Below, in pieces: positions 25,357 through 33,790 of a stretch of 64,000 bases of DNA (its first letter is position 1; every line of letters starts with the position of its first letter). Origin of the DNA: Thermodesulfobacteriota bacterium (GTDB taxonomy: Bacteria > Desulfobacterota > Desulfobacteria > Desulfobacterales > Desulfosudaceae); the NCBI GenBank assembly GCA_040753795.1, contig JBFMDX010000004.1, forward strand, positions 1-64,000, given 5' to 3'. The notes beneath the pieces were generated by a model. It searched no databases and was not told the origin of the DNA. It saw only the letters and a program-made list of their open reading frames with translations. Made by a program: the position numbers and the translations under genes.

Positions 25357-25370
25357 CCCAGAAAATCTCT

Positions 25371-27581
25371 TTAAAAAGGCGTTTCTCCGCATTTGAAGAA
25401 ATAGGGCAGGACATCCAGGGGCGCATCAACCGTTACCGTCTGCCCGCCCTGGTACACATAATTGGTCCTCATATACTGCCAGCAGCCTTGCGGCAATATG
25501 ACCGATTTGACCCGTTTCCCTTTGTCCAGCACCGGCGCGACCAGCACCTTGTCCCCCAACATGAATTGCCCCATTTCGTTGCGGAACCGCACATCGTCAG
25601 GGAACTCCAGCCACATGGGCCGCCACAGCGGCAGCCCGGCAGCGGCCGCGGTTTGCCAGAGCGTATTCATATAGGGCAGGGCTTTTTTTCTTAAGGCAAG
25701 AACGGATTTGAAAACCTGTACGGTCTGATCATCATACGACCAGGGCGTTTTAAGCGCCGTGAAAGGCGAATTGTGAAGCCTGAATACGGATATAAATGTG
25801 GCCAGCTGGGTCCAGCGGATAAAGAGTTCTTTGTCGCAGACACCATAGAGGTCCCAGTACCCCCCGATATCTGTTGAGGTATTATAAGCCCCGCCCAGGC
25901 CCCGGTTGAGGATATCAGGTAAGACCGACTTAAGACCGGTGTCGGCATCCCAGGATTGCGTATTGTCCCCCAGGAACTGAGCGGTTTCGTAGGCCGGCGA
26001 GCCGGGCCGCCCGGAATAATTGGCGCGGGTAAAAAAGAAAATGTCCCGCCCCGGATGGGCCTGTTCGTAGGCATCGACAATCCGGGCGGTTTCTTTGTTC
26101 CCCAGGACCGGCAGCCTGTTATGCATGCTGCGGCCGGTTTCACCATTATAGAAACGCATGTCGGGCCGCACCTGTTCGCCAAAGTCAAACATAAAGCCCT
26201 CGCTGCCCAGATCGAGCATGCGGTTAACCCGCTGCTGCCACCAGTCCAGGGCCTGGGGGTTGGTATAGTCAACCACGCTTGTCGGTGCCATGAGTACCGG
26301 GTAGGCATAGGGGGAGCCGTCTTCCCGGGTGGGCATATAACCATTGGTGTATGCCTGGTTATAGATTTCCGGATCTTCCGTGTTCAGAGAATCATCGGTT
26401 AACATCATCCGCATATACGTCAACGGCCTGATGTCCAGGCGATCGAGCTCCGCCAGCAGCAGGTCCAGTTCATCCCGGGTAATATTGGCCGAAGACGCCC
26501 AGGCCTCGATAAGGTATCCGCTCGTCTCGATATTCAGTTCCGTTAATTTCCGTAAATACGTCATGGCGTCCCGGAAATAGGCCCCGGGTTCGGCTTCACC
26601 AATGAACGTTATCGGTGATCGCTGGGCAAAGATCAGCCCTTTGGCCCAATCGGGAACCGCGCGATGGCGGCCGTTGATGGCCGTGATATTCTCTATGTTC
26701 TGCCGGTAATCCCCGGCGCTGACGACAAAGGCGGCCTTGCCGGAAGACACATTCACCTTCCAGGCGTTGTCGCGGTCGTTTCCCATGTAGAATCGGGCCA
26801 GCTCACTGTTTTCCAGGAGAAAAGCATATTTTCCCGAAGAATAGAACAGGGCCTGCGGTCCATAGGCACGGGAAAGAGAGTATTGGTCCACGATGGCATT
26901 CTGTGCCATGGCGTCCATGGTCCATGAAAAGATCTCCTTGCCTTTCTGATCGAGTGTCCCGCGGCGCCCCCCGAATCCATAAAAGGATTCATTTTTATTG
27001 CTTGCAAAAGCGAAACTGACATTTTGCGCCCTGGCGTTATTTACCGTGGCCTTGATTCGCATGGCTTCCACGCCCGACGGGTCCGGTTCAACCAGGACAT
27101 CGACCGTGGTGTCGTCTCTGGTGGTGGATAACGTGAATAATTGCCCTTTACCGGAAGCGCTCGCCTTGACAACGTCTTTGGCAAAGTAAAGTTTCGTGTC
27201 GCGATATATCTGCATCGGTTCCGCCACGAGTAGATCCAGGAAATCAAATTCTTCAGGCTCTCCGATTTCAAAGAACAGGGGGGCATAGCAGTCGCAGATG
27301 AGCGGCGGAAGAGACCAGAATCCACCCATCAGGTCGGGTTCGCAGTAATAGCAATCCGGGTTAACCAGCGGGATGTCGCTGACAATCGACGCCAGCACGG
27401 TCTGCCCGGCACTGTCTTTTATGAGCAGGCGAAATGGCCGGGTCTCTATGACAGCAGACACTTTATTCCCGGAAACCACATATTGCGGCGCTAAAGACGG
27501 TTTCGTGCCCATGGCCGACAACGACTGGGCCCCCCCAAAACACAAACAAAGCGCCAAACCGATAAAGATAAACCGCTTCAT
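25371..27581 (-). CDS. Secreted glycoside hydrolase family 31 protein
   Basis: A signal peptide (MKRFIFIGLALCLCFGGAQS, cleavage near SLSA) is followed by a GH31 fold of about 710 residues. The N-terminal beta domain contains YGFGGRRG. The catalytic nucleophile is Asp466 in GFMFDFGEQ, the likely acid/base is Asp545 in QSWDADTG, and DIGGYW near 569 is a family block. These blocks resemble the YihQ-type subgroup, but the region that in YihQ reads IWVQDW is EAWASSAN here, so sulfoquinovosidase activity should not be assumed. It is divergent from an AraC regulator. It probably cleaves an alpha-linked glucoside or xyloside in the periplasm. Confidence 0.88.
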   Translation of the reverse strand: MKRFIFIGLALCLCFGGAQSLSAMGTKPSLAPQYVVSGNKVSAVIETRPFRLLIKDSAGQTVLASIVSDIPLVNPDCYYCEPDLMGGFWSLPPLICDCYAPLFFEIGEPEEFDFLDLLVAEPMQIYRDTKLYFAKDVVKASASGKGQLFTLSTTRDDTTVDVLVEPDPSGVEAMRIKATVNNARAQNVSFAFASNKNESFYGFGGRRGTLDQKGKEIFSWTMDAMAQNAIVDQYSLSRAYGPQALFYSSGKYAFLLENSELARFYMGNDRDNAWKVNVSSGKAAFVVSAGDYRQNIENITAINGRHRAVPDWAKGLIFAQRSPITFIGEAEPGAYFRDAMTYLRKLTELNIETSGYLIEAWASSANITRDELDLLLAELDRLDIRPLTYMRMMLTDDSLNTEDPEIYNQAYTNGYMPTREDGSPYAYPVLMAPTSVVDYTNPQALDWWQQRVNRMLDLGSEGFMFDFGEQVRPDMRFYNGETGRSMHNRLPVLGNKETARIVDAYEQAHPGRDIFFFTRANYSGRPGSPAYETAQFLGDNTQSWDADTGLKSVLPDILNRGLGGAYNTSTDIGGYWDLYGVCDKELFIRWTQLATFISVFRLHNSPFTALKTPWSYDDQTVQVFKSVLALRKKALPYMNTLWQTAAAAGLPLWRPMWLEFPDDVRFRNEMGQFMLGDKVLVAPVLDKGKRVKSVILPQGCWQYMRTNYVYQGGQTVTVDAPLDVLPYFFKCGETPF

Positions 27582-27712
27582 TTCATCTTCCTCCGCTTAG
27601 TATTATTTTAACTCCCGTGCATCCTCATTAACGGACATGTTTTTTCTCTATATACCGGCTCGATAGCCATAAAATCCTTGACGATCTTGACAAAAGTTAG
27701 CATTATTCCCGC

Positions 27713-28603
27713 ATGGCTCTTCAGGCGTTCGGAAAAGACCTTTTTCTCCTCGACAACTATCCGATTATCGTGTTCAAGGTGGCACCGCCCTATCTTTTTT
27801 TGAAACGACCGGATCTGGATTTCACCCGGCAGCAGCATTATCATGATTTTTCAGAACTGGTCATTGTCACCGGGGGAACCGGCCTGCATTGGGTGGAGGG
27901 GTTTGAATTTCACGTGGCTGCCGGAGATGTGTTTTTAATTCAAGGGGAGCAGCAGCACTATTTTAAAGCGCTCAACGGACTGACGCTGTATAACGTGATG
28001 TTTCAACCGGACAGGCTCCAGCTGCCCGTAAATGAACTGAGGAAAATCCCGGGATATAACGCTGTCTTTGTTCTGGAGCCTTCCTACCGTGAGAAACACA
28101 ACTTTAAAAGCCGTCTTCACCTGAATCGTTCCGGTCTGGCCAGAGTGCAACAGATGCTCGGTCAGATGAGTCAGGAGATCAGGTCGCAGGAGTCCGGTTT
28201 TGAAACTTCACTTCTGGGAAACCTGATTCAGCTGTTTGTGTTTCTGTCCCGTGAATATTCAAAAGCGCCGCAGACGGCACAGGGCCAGGCGATTCTTCGA
28301 ATTGCCGAAGTTATCGGCAAGCTGGAAAAGGAATATGCAAGCCCCTGGAAGCTTTCAGATCTGGCGGATCTTGCCCGCATGTCCGAGGGGAATCTGCATC
28401 GCGTTTTCAAGGAGGCTGTCGGCCAGTCCCCCATCGATTATTTAATTCAATTGCGGCTTCATCGGGCCATGGAACTGTTGTCCGGGACAACGTTGTCGAT
28501 AACGGAGATCGCTTTTCAGGTGGGGTTCAATGACAGCAACTATTTTACGCGGCAATTTAAAAAAGTTGTGGGAATATCCCCCTCCAGATACCGGAGGGCT
28601 TAA
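27713..28603 (+). CDS. AraC-family regulator with N-terminal cupin domain
   Basis: The 296-residue product has a cupin-like sugar-sensing domain (HYHDFSELVIVTGGTGLHWV near residue 42, GDVFLIQGEQQHYF near 75). The C-terminal AraC HTH pair contains LSDLADLARMSEGNLHRVFK and ITEIAFQVGFNDSNYFTRQF. This is the RhaR/MelR-like architecture for carbohydrate regulation, which fits the divergent GH31 gene 131 bases away. No good ribosome-binding site precedes the ATG at 27713, so the start is uncertain by a few codons. Confidence 0.88.
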   Translation: MALQAFGKDLFLLDNYPIIVFKVAPPYLFLKRPDLDFTRQQHYHDFSELVIVTGGTGLHWVEGFEFHVAAGDVFLIQGEQQHYFKALNGLTLYNVMFQPDRLQLPVNELRKIPGYNAVFVLEPSYREKHNFKSRLHLNRSGLARVQQMLGQMSQEIRSQESGFETSLLGNLIQLFVFLSREYSKAPQTAQGQAILRIAEVIGKLEKEYASPWKLSDLADLARMSEGNLHRVFKEAVGQSPIDYLIQLRLHRAMELLSGTTLSITEIAFQVGFNDSNYFTRQFKKVVGISPSRYRRA

Positions 28604-28736
28604 CCATGATGGACCCGATTTTCGATCTCATCCCTGGAATGATCCAATTTGATTTGTATGATAATCCTGTTGATGGTAACATTATTATTATTCCCCGGTG
28701 TCAAACAAGGTGCAGTTTTGCGGAAAGGTGTGTCTG

Positions 28737-29297
28737 ATGAGCAACGTTAAAGTCAGCAAGGTCAAAGGGAGCATGCTGGTCACTTTTGTCAAGGCAATCA
28801 AGGCGGATAAGACCGGCGCCTGCGCGAAACTGCTTACGGATCAGGACAAGGCAGTGGTCTCTTCGCTGATCCTGGCGTCCAAATGGTACCCGTTTGAAGT
28901 TTATAAAAACTGCTTTAAAGCTGTTTGCCAGGTTAACGCCGGAAACAGGGCGGATGTGCTGCGGGAATGGGGGAGATTTGCCGGTGAAGAAACCATGACC
29001 AACATTTACAAAACCGTATTAAACAAAAAAGATGCTCAGTCGGCGCTGGACACCTTCAGGCAAATCACAAAGAATGTGTATGATTCCATAAACATTGAAA
29101 GCACAATGGTTTCAGATAATGAAGTCATGATCAAAATAACCGATTTTGATCCGGATTTTGAACAATGGTACCTTGTGGGCCTGGGGTGGATCGAAAGGAC
29201 CATTGAACTGGTGATCAAAAAAGAGGTTAAATCTAAAATCATCGAGCGGTCCTGGCTGGGGTCCCCCGCCACGGTGTATAAAATGAGCTGGGCATAG
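28737..29297 (+). CDS. Conserved-looking orphan, possibly DUF2378/TIGR02265-like
   Basis: ATG at 28737 is chosen because AAAGG lies 7 bases upstream. A GTG at 28698 would add 13 residues. The 186-residue product is cytoplasmic and helical at first (DQDKAVVSSLILASKWYPFE), with a C-terminal mixed region (DFDPDFEQWYLVGLGWIERT, then ELVIKKEVKSK). The pattern of an SSWYP-like helix followed by a late GW-x-E segment recalls the TIGR02265/DUF2378 group found in myxobacteria and other deltaproteobacteria, of unknown function. This is a weak resemblance. It lies convergent to the ThDP enzyme with 33 bases between. Confidence 0.6.
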   Translation: MSNVKVSKVKGSMLVTFVKAIKADKTGACAKLLTDQDKAVVSSLILASKWYPFEVYKNCFKAVCQVNAGNRADVLREWGRFAGEETMTNIYKTVLNKKDAQSALDTFRQITKNVYDSINIESTMVSDNEVMIKITDFDPDFEQWYLVGLGWIERTIELVIKKEVKSKIIERSWLGSPATVYKMSWA

Positions 29298-29330
29298 TGA
29301 CAACGGAAGATCGCTTTTGCCAAAAAGGGA

Positions 29331-30986
29331 TTATGGCGAAAACTTTCGCTTAATCATTTTTGCGACAGAAGAAGGAAGGCGATCCATCGCGCCCAGCACG
29401 CGGGGTAAAACTTTCAACTTCAGCCCCCTGTACTCGCTGGGCACAATGGCGTCAATCAAATGGGGGCCGGGCTCGCTGAACGCAGTCTTCAACGCGTTAA
29501 CCAGCGCCCGGGACGTTTTAACCGTTTTCGCGGGTATTCCCATGCCGCTGGCGATGGCGGCAAAGTCAATCCCGGGCCGGGACAGGTCAAGCTGTGATTT
29601 TGCCTTCAGGCCGGCCTTTTCCGCCCCGACCCTTTCCAGTTCGATATTTAAAATGGCATAGGACCGATTGTTTAAAACAACAATGGTAATGTCGAGTTCC
29701 TCCCTGGCGATCGTCCACAACGACTGGATGGTATACATGGCGGACCCGTCACCGACCAGGGCGATTACCGGTCGATTCCGTCCGGCGATGGCGGCCCCGA
29801 GGGCTACCGGCAGTCCCTGGCCGATGGCCCCGCCGGTGAGGGTGAGCAGGTCGTGGCGCGGCGCGCCGGCGGTGAAGGCCGGCAGTTGAACACCCGACGT
29901 CTGTGCTTCATCCGAGATAATGGCGTTATCCGGCATGAGCGCGCCGATGGCCTGGCATACTTTTGCACCGGTCAGCCTGCCTCCCGGGAGTTTCGGCCTC
30001 CGGGACGGCTGCAGTCTCGGCCCGGTTTTTTCGGCGTCAACGGCCGACACCAGGCGTTTCAGGCTTCCCAGGGCATCCTGTTGGGGTTGGCACAGGTGAT
30101 GTACGGTACAATTATCCGGCACGAGGTAACTTTTCTTGCCCGGATAGGCAAAAAACGAAACCGGGTCCCTGGCATCGACGATGACCAGGTTGTCCAGACC
30201 GTTCAGTTGAACGGAGGCCATCTCCGCAAGATAGGCGATTCGCTCCACGTACGGCAATCCCGCTCCCCGCGCCATCCGGGCGGGAAACACTTCCGCCAGG
30301 AGCTTCGCCCCCGTTTTTTCCGCGATTTTTGACGCGGCCACCAGGCCGTCCTCCATCAGGACTCTCCGGCCCAGCAACAGCGCGGTTTTCCTGCCCGGCT
30401 GCAGCAGCGCTTCGGCGATGCCATTGATGACCGCCTCGGAAGCGGTTTCCGATCCGGTGAACGGCAACGGGACGGCCGCCTCTCCGCCTTTGCTCCAGGA
30501 CACATCAGCGGGAAGAATCAGGGTCGATATCCGCGCCGGCGGCCCGATGGCCGCTGCTACGGCCTGGGCCGCATCAGCCGCGACCTGATCCGTGGAGGCG
30601 CAGGTGCGGAGCCAGGCGGAAAAATTCCGGGCAACAGTTTCAATGTCCGACTCCAGCGGGGCGTCATATCGCTTATGGTAAGTGGCGTGATCACCGATGA
30701 TGTTGACCACCGGCACCCTGGCCTTGCGGGCGTTGTGCAGGTTGGCCAGACCGTTCCCCAGTCCGCACCCCAGATGCAGCAGGGTCGCCGCCGGTTTACC
30801 GGCGATTCGCGCGTACCCGTCGGCCGCCCCGGTCGCCACCCCTTCAAACAGCGTCAATACGGCCCTCATGCCGGTGCTGTCCAGGGCGGCGACAAAATGC
30901 ATTTCGGAAGTCCCCGGGTTTGTAAAACAGGTATCGATGCCACAGTTGATAAGGGTCTGAATCAATGCTTTGGCGCCGTTGTTCAT
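29331..30986 (-). CDS. Thiamine-diphosphate-dependent enzyme, acetolactate-synthase-like
   Basis: A 551-residue enzyme of the acetolactate synthase/benzoylformate decarboxylase family. The N-terminal pyrimidine domain has the catalytic glutamate (LTLFEGVATGAADGYAR, near residue 49). The C-terminal domain has the ThDP motif GDGSAMYT ... VVLNNRSYAI. The FAD-binding features of true acetolactate synthase are not evident, and no small subunit is nearby. A 2-keto-acid decarboxylase, ligase or an oxalyl-/2-hydroxyacyl-CoA-lyase-like role is possible. It follows the dehydratase pair by 74 bases on the same strand, suggesting a shared pathway that makes or cleaves 2-hydroxyacyl compounds (inference). 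Confidence 0.85.
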   Translation of the reverse strand: MNNGAKALIQTLINCGIDTCFTNPGTSEMHFVAALDSTGMRAVLTLFEGVATGAADGYARIAGKPAATLLHLGCGLGNGLANLHNARKARVPVVNIIGDHATYHKRYDAPLESDIETVARNFSAWLRTCASTDQVAADAAQAVAAAIGPPARISTLILPADVSWSKGGEAAVPLPFTGSETASEAVINGIAEALLQPGRKTALLLGRRVLMEDGLVAASKIAEKTGAKLLAEVFPARMARGAGLPYVERIAYLAEMASVQLNGLDNLVIVDARDPVSFFAYPGKKSYLVPDNCTVHHLCQPQQDALGSLKRLVSAVDAEKTGPRLQPSRRPKLPGGRLTGAKVCQAIGALMPDNAIISDEAQTSGVQLPAFTAGAPRHDLLTLTGGAIGQGLPVALGAAIAGRNRPVIALVGDGSAMYTIQSLWTIAREELDITIVVLNNRSYAILNIELERVGAEKAGLKAKSQLDLSRPGIDFAAIASGMGIPAKTVKTSRALVNALKTAFSEPGPHLIDAIVPSEYRGLKLKVLPRVLGAMDRLPSSVAKMIKRKFSP

Positions 30987-31060
30987 GGGCGGACCTTTCT
31001 TACCTGTACCTGATTATTTCACATCACCGGGGTAACGTTCGACCAGCAACGGTTTCTGCT

Positions 31061-32377
31061 TCAATCCAGACCAACGGAAGGAGAGTGGGTTTTTCTTCTT
31101 TCCATCAGCTCGACAAACCCCTCGATACGGGTATTGATCTGTGCCTCGGAAAAGGCCCGGGGATCGTTCATGTCGCACTGGATGATCAGCACCGGGATAT
31201 CGCACTCCTGCTGCAGCGCGTTTTTCAGGTCGATCATGCCGGTGCTCGAGGGCCGGCAGGAAAGGTTTTCGTGCAGGATGACGCCGTCGATGCGATAGTC
31301 GCTGATGGCCTGCTTGAAGTAGGCGATGCGTTTTTCCAGGTTGTAGGAGTAGGGCACGTCCATCATGGTCCGGGCCACCTGGCGCAACGTCTCCATGTAT
31401 CCCAGGTTCACCGGCTTGGACGGGGCAAAGGAAAAGGTATAGGGCTCGTAAACGACAACGGCGCCGTACCGGGCCAGGTCATACATGAACCGCATACGGT
31501 ACCAGAACGGGATGCCTTCAAACATGAGCCGGTAGCGCTCCCTGCCGGTCAGCGTCCCCTTGCCCTGGTCGGCCCGCTGTTTGATGTCCCCCAGAATCTT
31601 TTCAAAGAACCGGATGCCGGACCGGACGCCGGGCATCACCACCAGGGGGAAAAAAGAGGCGGAGGTCTCGGCCATTCCGTAGGGCGAGGGAACGTGCTTG
31701 CGGTATTCGTAAATCTCCCGCCACAGGGCGCTCAATCGTTCGGACTGCTCGGCGGCCTTGATCATCCGGTCTATATCGGGCTTTTTGCCCGTGTGCTTTT
31801 TGACAAAATCAAAAAAATCGAAAAACTGCTCCACCATGTAGGTGATATAGCCCTCGATGGTGCGGTCATCCGTGCCGCTGACGATCTTGGGGCAGTCGAA
31901 CACGAACAGGGGCACGTCCAGCTTTTCCGCCTGGATCTGAAACCACTTCCAGTGGGTGTCGCAGATGGTATTGGTGCAGGTGATGATATCCGGCCGGGCG
32001 ATGCCGCCGTGTTTCAGGGGCGCGCCGGTGTCCACCGCGCCAATGTTGGTTTTGCAGTAGGAACAGAGGTCCCGGGAGTATCCCATGCTTTCGGCGTGCT
32101 CGATCAGCCGCCGGGACTGCTTCTGGGCCGCGGCCACGGTGGCCATGTTCTCCGGGTGCAGCGGGAAAATGTCCAGCCCCAGCAGCAGTTCGATGGGGAA
32201 CCCGGCGCAGGTCCAGGCGGTCTTTTTCCACGGCAGCAGGCTGTACAGCTTGCCCGTGAGAAAATACCAGGTCATGGGCCAGCGGAGGTCTCCGGCGTGG
32301 GGCAGGGTCTCGACCCGGACGGGGGCGTTCGGATCCATGGCAGGGGGCGTCGGTTGTTCAGCGTTCATGATGTTCAT
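31061..32377 (-). CDS. 2-hydroxyacyl-CoA dehydratase / benzoyl-CoA reductase family subunit
   Basis: The 438-residue product carries the cysteine pattern of HgdB/BcrC-type subunits: CAGFPIELLLG near residue 57, LCSYCKTNIGA near 105 and CTNTICDTHWKW near 134, which ligate a [4Fe-4S] cluster for reductive dehydration or ring reduction. It overlaps the next subunit gene by four bases (ATGA), so the two are made in step. The family normally needs an ATP-hydrolysing activator of the HgdC/BadF type. None is found in the window, so it must be encoded elsewhere. The substrate cannot be deduced. Confidence 0.85.
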   Translation of the reverse strand: MNIMNAEQPTPPAMDPNAPVRVETLPHAGDLRWPMTWYFLTGKLYSLLPWKKTAWTCAGFPIELLLGLDIFPLHPENMATVAAAQKQSRRLIEHAESMGYSRDLCSYCKTNIGAVDTGAPLKHGGIARPDIITCTNTICDTHWKWFQIQAEKLDVPLFVFDCPKIVSGTDDRTIEGYITYMVEQFFDFFDFVKKHTGKKPDIDRMIKAAEQSERLSALWREIYEYRKHVPSPYGMAETSASFFPLVVMPGVRSGIRFFEKILGDIKQRADQGKGTLTGRERYRLMFEGIPFWYRMRFMYDLARYGAVVVYEPYTFSFAPSKPVNLGYMETLRQVARTMMDVPYSYNLEKRIAYFKQAISDYRIDGVILHENLSCRPSSTGMIDLKNALQQECDIPVLIIQCDMNDPRAFSEAQINTRIEGFVELMERRKTHSPSVGLD

Positions 32378-33405
32378 CCCATTTCCGCGAAGGCGGCCAG
32401 TCGGGTGGCCAGCGGGTTGTCCGGGGCGGCCGTGTACTCCCGTTCCACATGGAGAACCCGGTACCCCCGGCTTTTCAGGGCATTGTTCACCAGCACGGCG
32501 TCATAGGCATAGGGCTCGCAGAACTTGAGGTTCTGGGAGATGACGGCCTTGATGCCGGACTGGGCCAGGGCCCCTTCCAGGTATGCCAGCCGCTGGCGCA
32601 GGCCCACCTTGGTGGCGGGCTTGGGTATGGACAGGTAGTACCGCGCCAGGCATTCCACGGGGTCGCCCGATTCGGAAATCCGGTTGGCAAAATACCGTTC
32701 GCCCAGGGAGAGGTCGTCCCGGACCACCCGGAATCCGGCCTCGTCGATCTGGTCCATCAATTCCGGATAGGTCACGTCCGATCCGGTCAGCAGGACCTTC
32801 ACCTTGTCCCCGGGGAAAGGCCCTCGGTTGCTTATCGTATCGATGGCGGCATCGATTTCCCTGATGGCCTCGGCTTTGGGCAGGGTCATGCTTTTGATCA
32901 TGACCGAGAGGTATTCCCGGTTGGTCATATCCTTTTCCGCCCGGAGGCCGGCAAATACCCGGAGCCGTTCCTTGAGGCGGTTGGATTCCTGGTTGGCCCG
33001 GGCCAGCATCTCGCCGGTGACAAGGACGTCGAAATGGCGCTGGATAGCGTCCATCAGCCGCCACAGTTCGGATTTCATGAACCGGACGGCCGCGTCGTCG
33101 TCCTTGAGCGGCGTGTTGAACCAGTGCAGGAACGGCGTGGGCACATGCCGCTTCCACACGTCGTAATGGCGGTTGGTGGCGTTGCACCCCTGGGCGACGA
33201 CGATCCCGGCCCATTGCCCGGACCGGGCCAGGGCCTCGGTCATGATGCTGCGCGCGGCCGGGCAGAAAAAGGCCGGCAGGTAACGGTCCGCCGGGTCGTT
33301 GGAGGCGCGCACGTCCCCGAGGATCTTGTACGGGGCAAAACCGGCGGCGGCGATGACCTCCTCGGGCATGTCGTGGGAGGCGTCAAAATAGGCGATGGTT
33401 TCCAT
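32374..33405 (-). CDS. 2-hydroxyacyl-CoA dehydratase / benzoyl-CoA reductase family, second subunit
   Basis: ATG at 33405 is used because GGAG lies 9 bases upstream. The in-frame ATG at 33420 overlaps that site. The 343-residue product is the smaller partner of the downstream subunit: cluster-type cysteines are in AFFCPAARS near residue 45, VVAQGCNATNRHYD near 70 and LKFCEPYAYD near 300. Translation is coupled to the second gene by the ATGA overlap. Its N-terminus (IAYFDASHDMPEEVIAAAG) matches the usual domain opening of this family. It comes after the radical SAM gene, with a 385-base gap containing repeats. Confidence 0.85.
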   Translation of the reverse strand: METIAYFDASHDMPEEVIAAAGFAPYKILGDVRASNDPADRYLPAFFCPAARSIMTEALARSGQWAGIVVAQGCNATNRHYDVWKRHVPTPFLHWFNTPLKDDDAAVRFMKSELWRLMDAIQRHFDVLVTGEMLARANQESNRLKERLRVFAGLRAEKDMTNREYLSVMIKSMTLPKAEAIREIDAAIDTISNRGPFPGDKVKVLLTGSDVTYPELMDQIDEAGFRVVRDDLSLGERYFANRISESGDPVECLARYYLSIPKPATKVGLRQRLAYLEGALAQSGIKAVISQNLKFCEPYAYDAVLVNNALKSRGYRVLHVEREYTAAPDNPLATRLAAFAEMG

Positions 33406-33626
33406 GTGATTTTTCTCCATTTGCCGTACAGCCGATCAGTAGCGCCATTTCCGATTTTGAGGGCGCCTTCAACCGGTGGCAAGTAAAATCCAATCACCCG
33501 ACAAGATAACCCCAATCGGACAAAGCCGCCAGAAAAAACTGGATGCGGCGATACAGAAAATTTATGCGGATATACGACTATCTGAACGAACACCAATAAC
33601 TGCCGGCGGTTTTCCCTGGCTTGAAT

Positions 33627-33670
33627 TTAAGGGCACCTCTAAAAATTAGAATTTTTAGAGATACCCTTTA
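33627..33670. mobile_element. MITE-like element, minimal copy
   Basis: TAAGGGCACCTCTAAAAATT is joined through AGA to its near inverse complement, which ends in TACCCTTTA. It is the two terminal repeats of the 7564-7713 element with the centre gone. Together with the GC-rich block after it, it fills much of the gap between the dehydratase and the radical SAM gene. Confidence 0.65.
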
Positions 33671-33790
33671 GGAGCGGATTTATACAACATCTGGCGAAGC
33701 GAGGCCCGGGAAAGGGCCGTCTGACGCGGTGGGGGTGTCTGCCCTGTTACCGCCTCGGGCGGACACAAGGTCCGCCCCTACCGGTTTAAA
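33671..33790. other. GC-rich intergenic block, repeat-like
   Basis: No gene is seen. The block contains the inverted pair GGGCGGAC (near 33758) and GTCCGCCC (near 33770), and a GGTGGGGGTGTC stretch. This is the style of sequence that often surrounds REP-type transposase genes. No exact second copy was found in the window. Confidence 0.3.

Noticed and set aside
25371-27581. Sulfoquinovosidase identity for the GH31 protein
   Set aside because: The blocks resemble YihQ, but the region that reads IWVQDW in YihQ is EAWASSAN, and no sulfo-sugar pathway genes are nearby.
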